This document shows positions 33,091 to 43,723 of a stretch of 64,000 nucleotides of DNA, one piece after another. A program made the translations under genes and the position numbers. The notes beneath the pieces were generated by a model. It did no database searches and had not been told where the DNA came from. It saw nothing but the letters and a program-made list of their open reading frames with translations. This DNA comes from Clostridia bacterium (lineage in GTDB: Bacteria > Bacillota > Clostridia > Oscillospirales > Acutalibacteraceae), in the NCBI GenBank assembly GCA_017397105.1, contig JAFQKF010000033.1, positions 87,560-151,559 of the forward strand. Direction: 5' to 3'. The stretch's first letter is position 1; the number at the start of each line of letters is the position of its first letter.

Positions 33091-34638
33091 ATGAAGCTTA
33101 TCAAAAAAAGTCTGTGTGTTTTATTGGCTGCGGTTATTGTGCTTTCGTGCGCTGTGAGCGGTTTTGCTCAGACAAAGCAGGAGCAGACTCCGCTTGTTTT
33201 CGTTTGCGGACTTAACACTCTTCCTCTCTATCTTGACAAAGATACCGAAAATGAAACTCAGGTTTTCGGCCCTCAGACCGAGGATATAGTCAAGGCTGTT
33301 TTTGAATGCCTGCCGTATTTGCTTTTCGGCTATATCAGCAATAACTGGGATGCCTGCGCAGAAAAGATGGCACCTATTGTTGTTGATCTTTTTGACGAAC
33401 TTGCAATTTCAAAGGATAATGAATCCGTATATAACGTAACGTGCTCACAGTTTGATGAGTCCTATGCGTATTATCTTGAAAATCATGACGATGAATTCTT
33501 CTCAGCCGCAGGCGAGCTTGGCAGATATGCCGCCGAAGAAATCGGAGCGGAAAACGTATACGTTTACGTAAGTGACTGGAGAATGACGGCAATCCGCAAC
33601 GCTGAAGGGCTTAACGATCTTATAGAGAAGGCTCTCAGCGATACCGGTGCGGATAAAGTAACCATTGCTCCCATAAGCCAGGGAGGAACGATTGCCACAA
33701 CCTACCTTTACCGTTACGGCTATGACGATATTGCCAACGTTGTAATGCTTTCCTCCGCATTCAAGGGAATCCAGCAGGTAGGCGATTTGTTCTCAGGCAG
33801 AGTCAACTTTGACCTTGAGGCAGTTATGCAGATGCTTTGCGACGGCGCTGATACAGAGGCTAAGGCTGACGGTTTCAACGTACTCATTGATATGCTTGAG
33901 TTTATCGGTCTGTTTGATATCCTCGGCCCCGTTATCGATAAGCCTATTTCTGAAATGTCCGACATTATATTTGAAACAACTCTTTTCCCCACCTTCGGTA
34001 CTCTCGGCGGTATGTGGAGCCTTGTTCCCCATGCGGATTATGAAGCGGCAAAAGCCTTCATGTTCCCTGACGGTATAGAGGGCAACAAGACCATGGCTGA
34101 CGTTGAAGAATACCAGTACAACGTTCTTGCAAATTGCACTCAGATTCTTGAAAAGGCAATTGATAAGGGCGTATACGTTACAATTCTTTCAGCCTACGGA
34201 CGCCAGATGATTCCGTTTGTTGATGAATACAATCTCAACAGTGATGCTGTTATCGATACGTACGGTACCTCCGCAGGCGCTACCTGTGCAGGGCTTGAGC
34301 TTACCCTCGGTGAGGATTACGCCCAGAAGAATACCTCCTGCGGTCATGACCACGTTTCACAGGACCTTGTGGTTGATGCTTCTACCTGTGATTTCCCCGA
34401 ACATACCTGGTTTATAAGAGGAATGCAGCACACGGAATTCCTCGCAGGCAATAACGATTCACTCAACGGATTTATTCTCTGGCTTGTAACGGCTGACCGT
34501 CAGCTTACCGTGCACGATAATGCCGCTTACCCTCAGTTTATGGAATATGAAAGGGAAACCAAAACTCTTGCTCCCATAGTTTCAACTTTTTCAAAGTTCT
34601 ACTTCGTTGATAAAATCAAAGGAATGCTTGCAAAATAG
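33091..34638 (+). CDS. Secreted alpha/beta hydrolase
   Basis: Signal peptide MKLIKKSLCVLLAAVIVLSC then AVSGFA; the mature protein of about 490 residues is probably exported and not a lipoprotein (the Cys lies before AVSG without a clean lipobox). An alpha/beta-hydrolase core is suggested by PLVFVCGLN, the elbow-like APISQGGTIATTYLY (Ser about 200) and a late His in DHVSQD or TEHTW-like segments. The family is not recognised exactly. It is distantly like the lipase at 19430, and both lie in the accessory region. Confidence 0.72.
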   Translation: MKLIKKSLCVLLAAVIVLSCAVSGFAQTKQEQTPLVFVCGLNTLPLYLDKDTENETQVFGPQTEDIVKAVFECLPYLLFGYISNNWDACAEKMAPIVVDLFDELAISKDNESVYNVTCSQFDESYAYYLENHDDEFFSAAGELGRYAAEEIGAENVYVYVSDWRMTAIRNAEGLNDLIEKALSDTGADKVTIAPISQGGTIATTYLYRYGYDDIANVVMLSSAFKGIQQVGDLFSGRVNFDLEAVMQMLCDGADTEAKADGFNVLIDMLEFIGLFDILGPVIDKPISEMSDIIFETTLFPTFGTLGGMWSLVPHADYEAAKAFMFPDGIEGNKTMADVEEYQYNVLANCTQILEKAIDKGVYVTILSAYGRQMIPFVDEYNLNSDAVIDTYGTSAGATCAGLELTLGEDYAQKNTSCGHDHVSQDLVVDASTCDFPEHTWFIRGMQHTEFLAGNNDSLNGFILWLVTADRQLTVHDNAAYPQFMEYERETKTLAPIVSTFSKFYFVDKIKGMLAK

Positions 34639-34671
34639 TAAAGCGAAAAATCTGAATCCGGAGGTGTGAAA

Positions 34672-37600
34672 ATGCTGTATCTTGTTACGGGGCGCATAGG
34701 CTCGGGCAAAACCTCGTTTATACATGAGCTTATTGAGCAGTTTGCAAACGGCGGCGAAAAGGGGATGACCCTTATTGTACCTGAGCAGTTTTCGTTTGAA
34801 ACGGAAAGAATGGTGCTTTCAAGGCTCGGCGCAAGCGGCTTTCAGAGCGTTGACGTGCTCAGCTTTTCGCGCCTTGCGGATAAGCTTGTGCCGCAGAAAA
34901 TAAAAAGCGGAAAACGTCCGCTTGACGATGCTTCAAAAACTGCGCTTATGTCGCTTGCTCTTGCCGATGTAAGGGACAGGCTTGAGATGTATGCGGGGCA
35001 GGTTGCAAATCCCGGTGTCATAAAGGGATTTTTATCGCTGTATGACGAATTGCGCCAGAGCTGCGTTACGCCGGAAATTCTAAGGCAGGCGGCGCAGGAG
35101 CTTAAATCCGGTCAGCTTAAAAGGAAGCTTTGCGACATTGCGGTAGTAAGCGAAGCATATGAAGCGGAGCAGGCACAAAGCTATTTTGATACAAGCGATA
35201 TGCTTGAATATCTGCATGAAGTGATTGTGCAGAGCCGTTATTTCAAAAACAGAATAGTTTTTATTGATGCGTTCAGGGGCTTTACCGCCCTTGAACTTAA
35301 AATTATTGAGCGTATGCTCATTGATGCAAAGGCTGTCTACGTAACCTTGTGCAAGGAGCGTCCCGGAGCCGGCTCCGATACAGAGCTTTTTGCTCATACG
35401 GATTTGACTGAGAAAAAGCTCAAGGGTATTGCAAGGAAGAATTCAATAAGCATCATAAAGCCGCAGAATCTTTCGATGGGCAATAAGTTCAATAATTTCC
35501 CCAAGAATCCCAAAAGATATTCCTGCCCTGAGCTTGCGGCGCTTGAAACCAATCTTTTTGATATGGCGGCGCCCGTTTATGGGCAGGAAAGTGCCAACAT
35601 AACGCTTTGCACCGCTCCTGATATTTACAGCGAGTGTGAGTACGTTGCCTGCACGGCAAAGAAGCTTATAAGAGAGCAGGGGTACAGGTGCAGGGATATT
35701 GCTGTCATAGCACGCAACAGCGAGAGCTATGAGGCTGTGCTCAGGACTGCGTTGCGAAAATGCGCCGTGGGCGTGTTTGACGATAACCGTCAGCCCGTCA
35801 CGGCATCGCCGCTTATCGGTTTTGTTGAGTCTGCCGTTGCGGCGGTTTGCGAGGGCTTTTCTACGGAAAACGTTCTGCGCTGCATAAAAACGGGGCTTAC
35901 TTCCCTTTCAGAGGATGAGATTTCGCTCATTGAGAATTATACTTATCTCTGGCAGATAAACGGTTCGCAATGGTTTGAGGAGTGGAGCAGCCATCCCAGA
36001 GGCTACGGCTTCAGAATGGATGAGGACGATGCCGATGCTCTTGCCGATATAAATGCCGCAAGGGAAAAGGCGATAGCTCCCTTGCTTAACCTCAGACGCA
36101 GGATTGAAAACGCGAATGCAGCTGACGCGGCAAAAGCCATTTATGCGCTTTTGTGTGAGGTCAACGCATCCGAAAATCTGAAATCTTTGGCTCAGAAACT
36201 GTCAGAGCAGGGGGATGAGGCTCTTGCGCTTGAGCAGGAGCGGCTGTGGAATTCGCTTATGGAAATGCTCGATTCCCTTGCAGGTATTGCAGGTGAAAGA
36301 ACCTTCAAAGCTAAGGATCTGAACAGCATACTTTCTATTATGTTTTCTGCGCAGACTCTGGGTACTATTCCGCAGGGGCTTGATGAGGTTACCGTCGGCA
36401 GTGCGGACAGAATCAGGCTCGTTTCCCCTAAGGTTGTGTTTATTGTGGGCGCAAACTATGGCGTTTTTCCTGCAGGTGCGGGCGGAGCGTCCGCTTTAAG
36501 CGATAAGGACAGAAAAATCCTTTCCTCAATGAACATCGAGCTTGCTTCCTTCGGCGAATATAAAATAGCCGAGGAGCGGCTTATTGCCTACCATTCCTTC
36601 TGTGCGGCAAGTGATAAACTGTTTGTCTGCTGCCCTGCGTCAAATGCTTCGGGTGAGGCTCTTGAGCCCTCAGAGCTTGTAAGCAGAATAGAAAAGCTGT
36701 TCCCGCAGTGCAACCGTGTTGACACAACGGAGCTTGACCCGATGTACTTTATTGAAAGTAAACAAACCGCTTTTGAACGCCTCGCTGCTGAAAAAAACAG
36801 CGGCTCCGCGGTATATCTTGCGCTCAATGAACGCTTTGGCTCGGATGCCGAATATGCAGGCAGGCTTGCAGCCCTTGAGCGTGCAGGCAGAGTAAGACAG
36901 TTTGAAATTAAAGATAAAAATACCGCCAAGGAGCTTTTTGGCAGCAATATGTACCTTTCTGCCTCCAGAGCGGAAAAATATTATAAATGCCCCTTTGAGT
37001 ATTTCTGCGAATACGGCATGAGGGCAGGGGCGAGAAAGCCTGCTCAGATAGACGTTCTTCAAAGGGGAACAATAGTCCATTACGTGCTGGAGAGGCTTTT
37101 GTCTGAATATAAAGATGACAGCCTGCTGTCTCTCGGCAAAAAAGAACGTCTTGATATAATCATCGGAATAATGGATGAATACCTTGCCGAGCTTCTCGGC
37201 GGTGCAGAGAACAAATCACCAAGATTCATGCACAATTACCGTTTGCTTGCAAGGGCTATAAACGATATGTCGCAGAGACTTGTTGAGGAGTTCAGGGTCT
37301 GCTCATTCAGACCGGTTGATTTTGAATTGAAAATAGAGGATGACGGCGAAATCCCTGCCTACCGTCTGCGCCTTCCGGAGGGCGAAAGCCTTAAAATCCA
37401 CGGCAGTGTGGACAGGGTGGACTGTGCTGATATAAACGGTGAAAAATTCATCAGAGTTATCGACTATAAATCGGGCGGCAAGGCTTTTCAACTGTGCGAC
37501 GTAATGAACGGTCTGAATATGCAGATGCTCATTTATCTGTTTGCCGTGTGGGAGAATTCTGCCGCGCATTACGGTGACATCACACCTGCCGGAATTCTCT

Positions 37601-38061
37601 ACTATCCTGCAAAAACTTCCACTCTTAGCGTAGACAGAGGGCTTGATGAAGCCGCCATACAAAAAGAAAAAATCAAAGGCGGCCGTATGACGGGCGTTGT
37701 TCTGAAAAACAGAAACGTTGTGCTTGCGATGGACAGCGACGCTTCAGGCGCGTATATTCCTGCAAAGCTTGATGCAAAAACAGACGAGCTTACGGGTAGC
37801 CTTGTTTCGCTTGCAGAGTTTGCGGCGCTTAAGAAAAAGGCTGACAGTCTGCTTGTAAACATGGCGTGCTCTTTGCACGACGGCAAGATAGAAGCGCTCC
37901 CTGTAAAAAGTAAAACCTACAAGGACGTGTGCGCTTATTGCGATTATAAAGGCATCTGTTTCCACGAGGAGGGCATTGAGCGCAGGGAATATGAGAGTAT
38001 TCCCGATTCACAGGTGCTGGAAATTCTTACGGAGGGGGCGCAGCGCAATGGCGAAGATTAA
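34672..38061 (+). CDS. addB: AddB subunit of the AddAB helicase-nuclease
   Basis: ATP-dependent double-strand break resection subunit, the Gram-positive counterpart of RecBCD. The 1129 residues have the N-terminal Walker A GRIGSGKTS, then a UvrD-like inactive-helicase region and a C-terminal nuclease domain with IRVIDYKSGGKAFQL (catalytic DYKSG). An Fe-S cluster is indicated by Cys near residue 770 (YYKCPFEYFCEYG) and by CAYCDYKGIC at the end. The ATG at 34672 has GGAGG 7 nt upstream. The 3' end overlaps addA by 14 nt. Confidence 0.95.
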   Translation: MLYLVTGRIGSGKTSFIHELIEQFANGGEKGMTLIVPEQFSFETERMVLSRLGASGFQSVDVLSFSRLADKLVPQKIKSGKRPLDDASKTALMSLALADVRDRLEMYAGQVANPGVIKGFLSLYDELRQSCVTPEILRQAAQELKSGQLKRKLCDIAVVSEAYEAEQAQSYFDTSDMLEYLHEVIVQSRYFKNRIVFIDAFRGFTALELKIIERMLIDAKAVYVTLCKERPGAGSDTELFAHTDLTEKKLKGIARKNSISIIKPQNLSMGNKFNNFPKNPKRYSCPELAALETNLFDMAAPVYGQESANITLCTAPDIYSECEYVACTAKKLIREQGYRCRDIAVIARNSESYEAVLRTALRKCAVGVFDDNRQPVTASPLIGFVESAVAAVCEGFSTENVLRCIKTGLTSLSEDEISLIENYTYLWQINGSQWFEEWSSHPRGYGFRMDEDDADALADINAAREKAIAPLLNLRRRIENANAADAAKAIYALLCEVNASENLKSLAQKLSEQGDEALALEQERLWNSLMEMLDSLAGIAGERTFKAKDLNSILSIMFSAQTLGTIPQGLDEVTVGSADRIRLVSPKVVFIVGANYGVFPAGAGGASALSDKDRKILSSMNIELASFGEYKIAEERLIAYHSFCAASDKLFVCCPASNASGEALEPSELVSRIEKLFPQCNRVDTTELDPMYFIESKQTAFERLAAEKNSGSAVYLALNERFGSDAEYAGRLAALERAGRVRQFEIKDKNTAKELFGSNMYLSASRAEKYYKCPFEYFCEYGMRAGARKPAQIDVLQRGTIVHYVLERLLSEYKDDSLLSLGKKERLDIIIGIMDEYLAELLGGAENKSPRFMHNYRLLARAINDMSQRLVEEFRVCSFRPVDFELKIEDDGEIPAYRLRLPEGESLKIHGSVDRVDCADINGEKFIRVIDYKSGGKAFQLCDVMNGLNMQMLIYLFAVWENSAAHYGDITPAGILYYPAKTSTLSVDRGLDEAAIQKEKIKGGRMTGVVLKNRNVVLAMDSDASGAYIPAKLDAKTDELTGSLVSLAEFAALKKKADSLLVNMACSLHDGKIEALPVKSKTYKDVCAYCDYKGICFHEEGIERREYESIPDSQVLEILTEGAQRNGED

Positions 38062-41000
38062 TTGGACCGATGAGCAGGAAAGGGCGATATCTGCCAATGG
38101 CGGCACCGTCCTTGTAAGCGCCGCCGCAGGCTCAGGCAAAACTGCCGTGCTTGTTGAAAGAGTTATAAGGCGGATAACCGATTCCGAAAGCGGCTCGTCG
38201 ATAGACAGATTTCTTATCGTAACCTTTACAAATGCCGCCGCCGCTCAGATGAAAACCAAGATTTCACAGGCTATCACCAAAAAGATAGTTGAGAATCCTC
38301 ACAGCGAGCATCTTCGCAGGCAGCAGATTCTGCTTTCCCTTGCAAAAATAAGCACGATAGATTCTTTTTGCATTAATCTTGTGCGTGATAATTTCCACAT
38401 GGTTGGAGCTTCGCCTGATTTCAGGCTTCTTGATGAAAGCAGACTGAAAATTCTTAAGAATGATGCGGTAAGCACTGTGCTTGAGTCGCTTTATGCGGAG
38501 AATTCAAAGGGTTTTCATGACCTTTGCGACCTTGTGTGCGATTCAAGGGATGATTCTGCGCTGATTCAGGCGATTTATAAAATATATGAGCTGTCAAGAG
38601 CTTATCCTTTCCCTGAAAAATGGCTCAGCTCTCTTGCCGAGAATTACAGAAATCCCTGCGAGCTGAGTAAAAGTGCGTGGGGTAAGGAGATATATTCATA
38701 TCTTTCGGGTATGCTGTCTTTCTGTATTGACTGTGTAAATAAAGCGATTGAAGTTATATCCCGTGATGAAACCATGAGCCCAAAATATATGCCTGCTCTC
38801 GAAAGCGACCTTGAGGCATACACAAGGCTTGAAGATATGCTTTCGGGCGGTATTGAATGGGACGATGCGAGAGCTGCTTTTTTTGCCCTGCTTGAAAAGG
38901 GAGGGTTCGCAGGCTTCGGCAGAGCGCCCAGAGGATACACAAGCGAAGAGAAAGAATACTGCGCCGCTCTCAGGGGTCAGGCGAAGGATGCTTATCTTTC
39001 TGCAGTAAAAGAAGTGTTCTGCGCCACGCAGAAAGAGCACGAGGAGGATGCGGCACGTCTGCTTCCTTGCATGGAGTGCCTTGCCGATGCCGTTAACAGA
39101 TTCTCTGCGGAGTTTGACCGTCTTAAAAAAGCGGAAAACGGAGCGGATTTCTCAGATACTCTTCACCTTGCAATCAAATTGCTTGCCCGTGAGGATGAAA
39201 ACGGTAACTTTGTAAAAACCGAGCTTGCCGAGGAGCTTTCCGAGGATTTTGATGAGATACTCGTTGACGAATATCAGGATGTAAACGAAGCGCAGGATTT
39301 GCTTTTCAGAATGCTTTCAAAGGGTGAGAGCAATCTGTTTATGGTAGGTGACGTAAAGCAGAGCATTTACGGTTTCCGTCAGGCAATGCCGGATATTTTC
39401 CTTGATAAGCGTGAGAATTTCAGCACTTATGACGGAATTGACTATCCTGCAACGGTGGTGCTCAGCAAAAACTTCCGCTCCCGTAAGGGTGTTACGGAAA
39501 ACGTTAATTTTATTTTCTCCCGTCTTATGACCAAAGCACTCGGCGGCCTTGAATACGGCGATGCCGATGCGCTCAGGTATGATGAAAATCAGTATATTCC
39601 CCATTCTCAGGCCGATACCTGCGTTCACCTTGTAAAATGCGGTGATGAGGGCAGGCAGGAGAGGGAGATAAAATACATTGCGGATTATATTGAACAAAAC
39701 GTCGGCAGATTTCTTGTGAAGGACGGAGCAAGCCAGCGTCCTGCTGATTACGGTGATTTCTGCGTGCTTATGCGCAGTGTCAAATATATGGCTCAGCCCT
39801 TGCTCAAGGAGCTTGAAAGCAGAGGGATTCCCGTAATATGTGAGGCGGGTTCAAGCTTTTTTGAGGCTCCCGAAATAAGGGTGATGCTTGCTTTGCTCAA
39901 AACCCTTGACAATCCTGTTGACGATATATCACTGCTTACTGTAATGATGTCGCCGTTTTTCGGCTTTGATGCCGATGCTATGGCTAAAATAAGAACTCTT
40001 CAGCGCAGGGGCAGCATTTACCATGCCGTTGTTTTTGCCGCTCAGAGCGGCGATTCAAGGTGCGCCGATTTCCTTGAAGAGCTCGGAAGGCTCAGAAGAA
40101 TTGCTCTTACCGTAAGTGTGAGTGAGCTTGTGCGCCGTCTGTATGATGAAACGGGCTATTACGTAATAGCCGCCGCCATGAAGGATGCTGCCACAAGAAA
40201 AGCAAATCTTAAAAAGCTTGTCGCCTATGCTGCTTCGTATGAGTCAACGGGCAAAACGGGGCTTTCGGGCTTCCTTCGCTACGTTGACAAGGCGGAAAAA
40301 AGCGGAGTAAAGGCTACGGGTGCGGCTTCGCCTGAGCAATCGGGCTCCTGCGTCAAAATAATGACGATTCATAAAAGCAAGGGCCTTGAATTTCCGGTTT
40401 GTATACTTGCGGACTGTTCGAGAAAATTCAACACCGAAGCCCAGAAGGATAATCTTATCATCTCCAAAAACTGTGCCGCAGGTATCCGTTGTTCGGACCC
40501 TGAGGGGTTTGTGCGTTACGATACCGTTGCAAGAGTTGCGGCGAAGCTTGAGTCCCTCGCAACCGAGCGTGCGGAGGAGTTGAGAGTGCTCTATGTTGCT
40601 CTTACAAGAGCTAAGGAGAGGCTTGAAATAATAATAGGAACAGAAGGAAACGAAAAATTCCTTTCCCGTGCAGGGCTCAGTGTATGTGATAAGGTAAATG
40701 CTTTCAGCGTGCTGAGTGCGGCAAATTATTCGGAGGTCATTGCTTCGGCGCTTATAAGGCATCCCGATGCCGCTTTGCTCAGGGAAATGTGCCGTGCAGG
40801 CTCGGCTGACGTTTTGCCTGCAGGGGAAAGGCTTGAGGTTATTGTGAGCGAACCGCAGGAGGACTGCGAACAGGAAGAGCAGTCTGAATCGGCGCTTGAG
40901 ATTTGCTTTGAAGCTGAAAAAGCAATGCTTGAAGAGCGCCTCAGCTTTAAATATCCGTATGCGGAACTTGACGGCGTGCTTGCCAAAAGAGTTGCGTCCG

Positions 41001-41584
41001 ATTTTTCGCATTCGTCGCACAGCTTTGAATTCTTTGCATCGTCAAAGCCTGCGTTTATCGGTAAGGATGAGATGACACCTGCCCAACGCGGTACGGCAAC
41101 TCATAAATTCATGCAGTTTGCCGATTTTGAAAAGGCTAAGGAAGACGTTGAAAAGGAGATTGCAAGGCTGTATGAAACGGGTGAATTGAGTGAAATCGAA
41201 GCAAAGGCTGTTGAGCGTGATAAGCTTGAACGCTTCTTTGCCTCTGATATAGCCGGAAGAATTTTTGCGAGCGATAAGGTTTACAGGGAGATTGGATTTA
41301 CCTGCGCAATTCCTGCAGGGGATATCCATTCTGCACTCTGCGGCGACAGTGCGAAGGAAACTGTTGTGGTGGACGGTGTGGCAGACTGTGCATTTGTTGA
41401 GGACGGTGCGCTTGTGATTGTGGATTATAAAACGGACAGAAACGTAACCGATGCCATTCTTGCAGAGCGTTATACTCCTCAGCTTGAGGTTTACCGCCGT
41501 TGCCTTGAGCAGGTGCTTAAAATTCCTGTTAAAGAAGCTGTGATTTACTCGTTTTTCCTCTCAAAAACAGTAAGGATTGAATAA
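38048..41584 (+). CDS. addA: AddA subunit of the AddAB helicase-nuclease
   Basis: SF1A helicase plus nuclease of 1178 residues. It shows Walker [12 protein letters not shown], Walker [14 protein letters not shown], motif [15 protein letters not shown], motif IV-VI elements ([25 protein letters not shown]) and a C-terminal nuclease motif [10 protein letters not shown]. The ATG at 38048 lies inside the end of addB with GGAGGG upstream, so translation is coupled. Together with AddB it processes breaks to load RecA. Confidence 0.96.
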   Translation: MAKINWTDEQERAISANGGTVLVSAAAGSGKTAVLVERVIRRITDSESGSSIDRFLIVTFTNAAAAQMKTKISQAITKKIVENPHSEHLRRQQILLSLAKISTIDSFCINLVRDNFHMVGASPDFRLLDESRLKILKNDAVSTVLESLYAENSKGFHDLCDLVCDSRDDSALIQAIYKIYELSRAYPFPEKWLSSLAENYRNPCELSKSAWGKEIYSYLSGMLSFCIDCVNKAIEVISRDETMSPKYMPALESDLEAYTRLEDMLSGGIEWDDARAAFFALLEKGGFAGFGRAPRGYTSEEKEYCAALRGQAKDAYLSAVKEVFCATQKEHEEDAARLLPCMECLADAVNRFSAEFDRLKKAENGADFSDTLHLAIKLLAREDENGNFVKTELAEELSEDFDEILVDEYQDVNEAQDLLFRMLSKGESNLFMVGDVKQSIYGFRQAMPDIFLDKRENFSTYDGIDYPATVVLSKNFRSRKGVTENVNFIFSRLMTKALGGLEYGDADALRYDENQYIPHSQADTCVHLVKCGDEGRQEREIKYIADYIEQNVGRFLVKDGASQRPADYGDFCVLMRSVKYMAQPLLKELESRGIPVICEAGSSFFEAPEIRVMLALLKTLDNPVDDISLLTVMMSPFFGFDADAMAKIRTLQRRGSIYHAVVFAAQSGDSRCADFLEELGRLRRIALTVSVSELVRRLYDETGYYVIAAAMKDAATRKANLKKLVAYAASYESTGKTGLSGFLRYVDKAEKSGVKATGAASPEQSGSCVKIMTIHKSKGLEFPVCILADCSRKFNTEAQKDNLIISKNCAAGIRCSDPEGFVRYDTVARVAAKLESLATERAEELRVLYVALTRAKERLEIIIGTEGNEKFLSRAGLSVCDKVNAFSVLSAANYSEVIASALIRHPDAALLREMCRAGSADVLPAGERLEVIVSEPQEDCEQEEQSESALEICFEAEKAMLEERLSFKYPYAELDGVLAKRVASDFSHSSHSFEFFASSKPAFIGKDEMTPAQRGTATHKFMQFADFEKAKEDVEKEIARLYETGELSEIEAKAVERDKLERFFASDIAGRIFASDKVYREIGFTCAIPAGDIHSALCGDSAKETVVVDGVADCAFVEDGALVIVDYKTDRNVTDAILAERYTPQLEVYRRCLEQVLKIPVKEAVIYSFFLSKTVRIE

Positions 41585-41608
41585 ATTTATAAAATCTGAA
41601 AAAAACAC

Positions 41609-41637
41609 TTGCATTTTTGAAAATGTTGTGGTAAAAT
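41609..41637 (+). promoter_or_regulatory. Promoter of rpmE
   Basis: TTGCAT (41609-41614), 17 nt, TAAAAT (41632-41637). Confidence 0.7.
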
Positions 41638-41672
41638 TCCGTGTGTTATGGATATCGAAAGAGGTGACATCA

Positions 41673-41882
41673 ATGAAGGAAGGAATCCATCCCAAGTATC
41701 AGCAGACTGAGATCCGCTGCGCATGCGGCGAGGTCATTAAGACCGCATCTACAAAAGAAAACATCCGTGTTGATATCTGCTCCAAGTGCCATCCCTATTT
41801 CACAGGCAAGCAGAAGCTCGTTGATACCGGCGGACGTGTTGACCGTTTCAACAAGCGTTTCAACATGAACCAGGGCAAATAA
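41673..41882 (+). CDS. rpmE: 50S ribosomal protein L31, zinc-binding type
   Basis: A 69-residue L31 with the zinc Cys set CACGE and CSKCHP, so it is the C+ paralog. Its start [10 protein letters not shown] is standard and GAGGTGA precedes it. It is monocistronic, with its own promoter and terminator. Confidence 0.97.
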   Translation: MKEGIHPKYQQTEIRCACGEVIKTASTKENIRVDICSKCHPYFTGKQKLVDTGGRVDRFNKRFNMNQGK

Positions 41883-41894
41883 TTAAAAAAGTCC

Positions 41895-41927
41895 GGCGGC
41901 GCACCAGTGCGCCGCCTTGCTTTTTTC
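41895..41927 (+). terminator. Terminator of rpmE
   Basis: A 9-bp GC stem (GGCGGCGCA/TGCGCCGCC, loop CCAG) followed by TTGCTTTTTTC. Confidence 0.94.
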
Positions 41928-41941
41928 TTCAGGAGGCTTTT

Positions 41942-42565
41942 ATGGAAAGCTATAAAACCATAAGAGAAAGCGCAAACGCCCAGTTTGTAGAAAAACGCTC
42001 TCGCTTCATCGGGTATATTGCCCCTGTTACCACTGCGCAGCAGGCTCAGGATTTTATTGCTGAGATAAAATCAAAGCACTGGGATGCGACGCACAATGTT
42101 TCTGCATATATCTTAAGAGAAGGCAACCTCAAGCGTTATTCTGACGATGGCGAGCCTCAGGGCACGGCAGGTGTTCCTGCGCTGAGCGTGCTTGAAAAGG
42201 CAGGTCTTGTTGATTGTGTGGTAGTGGTTACCCGTTATTTCGGCGGAATTCTTCTTGGAGGAGGAGGGCTCGTAAGAGCTTATTCCCATTCTGCCTCAAT
42301 CGCCGTCGAAGCCGGCGGAATTGTTACCAGAGCAATGTGCAGCCACATGAGCGTTAAGTGTGACTATTATTTTTACGGCAAGCTGTCGCCCATGGTGCTT
42401 GAGGCCGGCGGTGTAATTGAGGATACGGTGTTTGAGGATGCCGTTACGCTGAAATTCAGGCTGAGAAGTGACCTTACGGAGCAGTTTAACGCAAAGCTCG
42501 TAGAAGCCAGTAACGGCAGGTACAGCGCCGAGGTTTTAAGCGAGGAGTTTGCCGATATAGATTGA
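41942..42565 (+). CDS. YigZ/IMPACT family protein
   Basis: A 207-residue protein of the YigZ (UPF0029) family, whose N-terminal domain is shared with eukaryotic IMPACT. Visible motifs are EKRSRFIGYIAPV, the core SDDGEPQGTAGVPALSVLE (in part) and VVTRYFGGILLGGGGLVRAY. Function is not firmly known; a role linked to translation or proteolysis has been suggested for the family. It has an AGGAGG site. Confidence 0.93.
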   Translation: MESYKTIRESANAQFVEKRSRFIGYIAPVTTAQQAQDFIAEIKSKHWDATHNVSAYILREGNLKRYSDDGEPQGTAGVPALSVLEKAGLVDCVVVVTRYFGGILLGGGGLVRAYSHSASIAVEAGGIVTRAMCSHMSVKCDYYFYGKLSPMVLEAGGVIEDTVFEDAVTLKFRLRSDLTEQFNAKLVEASNGRYSAEVLSEEFADID

Positions 42566-42571
42566 AAATAA

Positions 42572-42640
42572 CCGCTGATTCTGAATTTTTTGAGAATTTT
42601 TAAAATTTTTCAAAAAATTTGCAGGAATCGGCGGATTTTG
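42572..42640 (+). terminator. Long hairpin between yigZ and dgt
   Basis: A 25-28 bp imperfect stem: CCGCTGATTCTG continuing into ATTTTTTGAGAA pairs with TTTTCAAAAAAT continuing into CAGGAATCGGCGG, ending at 42634 and followed by ATTTTG. Its length and AT-rich middle are unusual for a plain terminator. Confidence 0.7.
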
Positions 42641-42685
42641 CTCGTATATAAATATTGAAACACTTTTGAAAAGGGGGGGAAAGGC

Positions 42686-43705
42686 GTGGAAAAATCTTTA
42701 AGAGAGCTTGCTATGGAGCGTGAAAGGCAGATTTTATCTGACAAAGCGGCGCTCAGCATAAACAGTAAAGGCAGGCTTCGTTATGAAGACGAGTGCCCCG
42801 TGAGAACTGCTTTTCAGCGTGACAGGGACAGAATCATTCACTCCAGCTCATTCAGGCGCCTTAAACACAAAACTCAGGTGTTTTTATCTCCCGAGGGTGA
42901 TTATTACCGCACCCGTCTTACCCATACCCTTGAGGTTTCTCAGATTGCAAGAACAATCTCGGGAGCGCTGAGGCTTAATGAATGCCTTACCGAAGCTATT
43001 GCTTTGGGTCATGACTTGGGCCACACTCCTTTCGGTCACGCAGGTGAGCGTGCTCTCAATGAAATTGCAGAGGGCGGCTTTGCTCATTACAAGCAGAGCC
43101 TCAGAGTTGTTGACGTGCTTGAAAAGGACGGAAAGGGTCTTAACCTTACTTGGGAAGTGCGCAACGGAATCGAGCGCCATACCAACGGCGAGCAGGCGGC
43201 AACGCTTGAAGGCAGAATCGTGCGCCTTGCGGATAAAATTGCCTATATAAATCACGATATTGACGATGCCACCATAGCCGGAATAATGAGCGAGGATGAT
43301 ATCCCCCTTGCTATCCGCCACGAGCTTGGCACGTCCAAAAGCGCAAGAATAAATACTCTTGTTCTCAGCTGTATTGAAAACAGCGAGGATGATATACAGC
43401 TTGAGAGCGGCATAAAGCAGGCGTTTGACGAGCTTCATACGTTTATGTTTGCAAGGGTATACACAAACCCTGCCTGCAAGAGTGAAGAACGAAAGGCGGT
43501 TGATATGATTCAGCGCCTTTATTATCACTATACAAAGAAGCCCGAAAATCTTCCCGCCCAGTTCAAGGAAACTATTGAGAGGGACGGTATCGGTACCGCC
43601 GCCTGCGATTTTATAGCCGGTATGACTGACAGATATGCGGTAAGAATTTTCAATCATCTCTACGTGCCTAAGGCATGGAGCGAAATAAACGATTCATTTC
43701 TTTAA
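42686..43705 (+). CDS. dgt: Deoxyguanosinetriphosphate triphosphohydrolase-like HD protein
   Basis: HD-domain enzyme that removes triphosphate from dGTP or other dNTPs. The 339 residues show RDRDRIIHSSSFRRLKHKTQVF, the metal site THTLEVSQIAR and GHDLGHTPFGHAGE (His-Asp), and a late LADKIAYINHDIDD metal Asp. The start is GTG at 42686 with AAGGGGGGG 6 nt before. It begins the dgt-dnaG-rpoD block; such genes often precede dnaG in Clostridia. Confidence 0.93.
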   Translation: MEKSLRELAMERERQILSDKAALSINSKGRLRYEDECPVRTAFQRDRDRIIHSSSFRRLKHKTQVFLSPEGDYYRTRLTHTLEVSQIARTISGALRLNECLTEAIALGHDLGHTPFGHAGERALNEIAEGGFAHYKQSLRVVDVLEKDGKGLNLTWEVRNGIERHTNGEQAATLEGRIVRLADKIAYINHDIDDATIAGIMSEDDIPLAIRHELGTSKSARINTLVLSCIENSEDDIQLESGIKQAFDELHTFMFARVYTNPACKSEERKAVDMIQRLYYHYTKKPENLPAQFKETIERDGIGTAACDFIAGMTDRYAVRIFNHLYVPKAWSEINDSFL

Positions 43706-43723
43706 TATTCACGGAGACTTAAA

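Noticed and set aside
40244-41020. A 258-aa minus-strand reading frame inside addA
   Set aside because: The plus strand encodes clear helicase motifs IV-VI across it, and the antisense sequence has no recognisable domain.
42884-43657. A 257-aa minus-strand reading frame opposite dgt
   Set aside because: dgt has the full HD-domain motif set; the antisense frame has no promoter or ribosome binding site.
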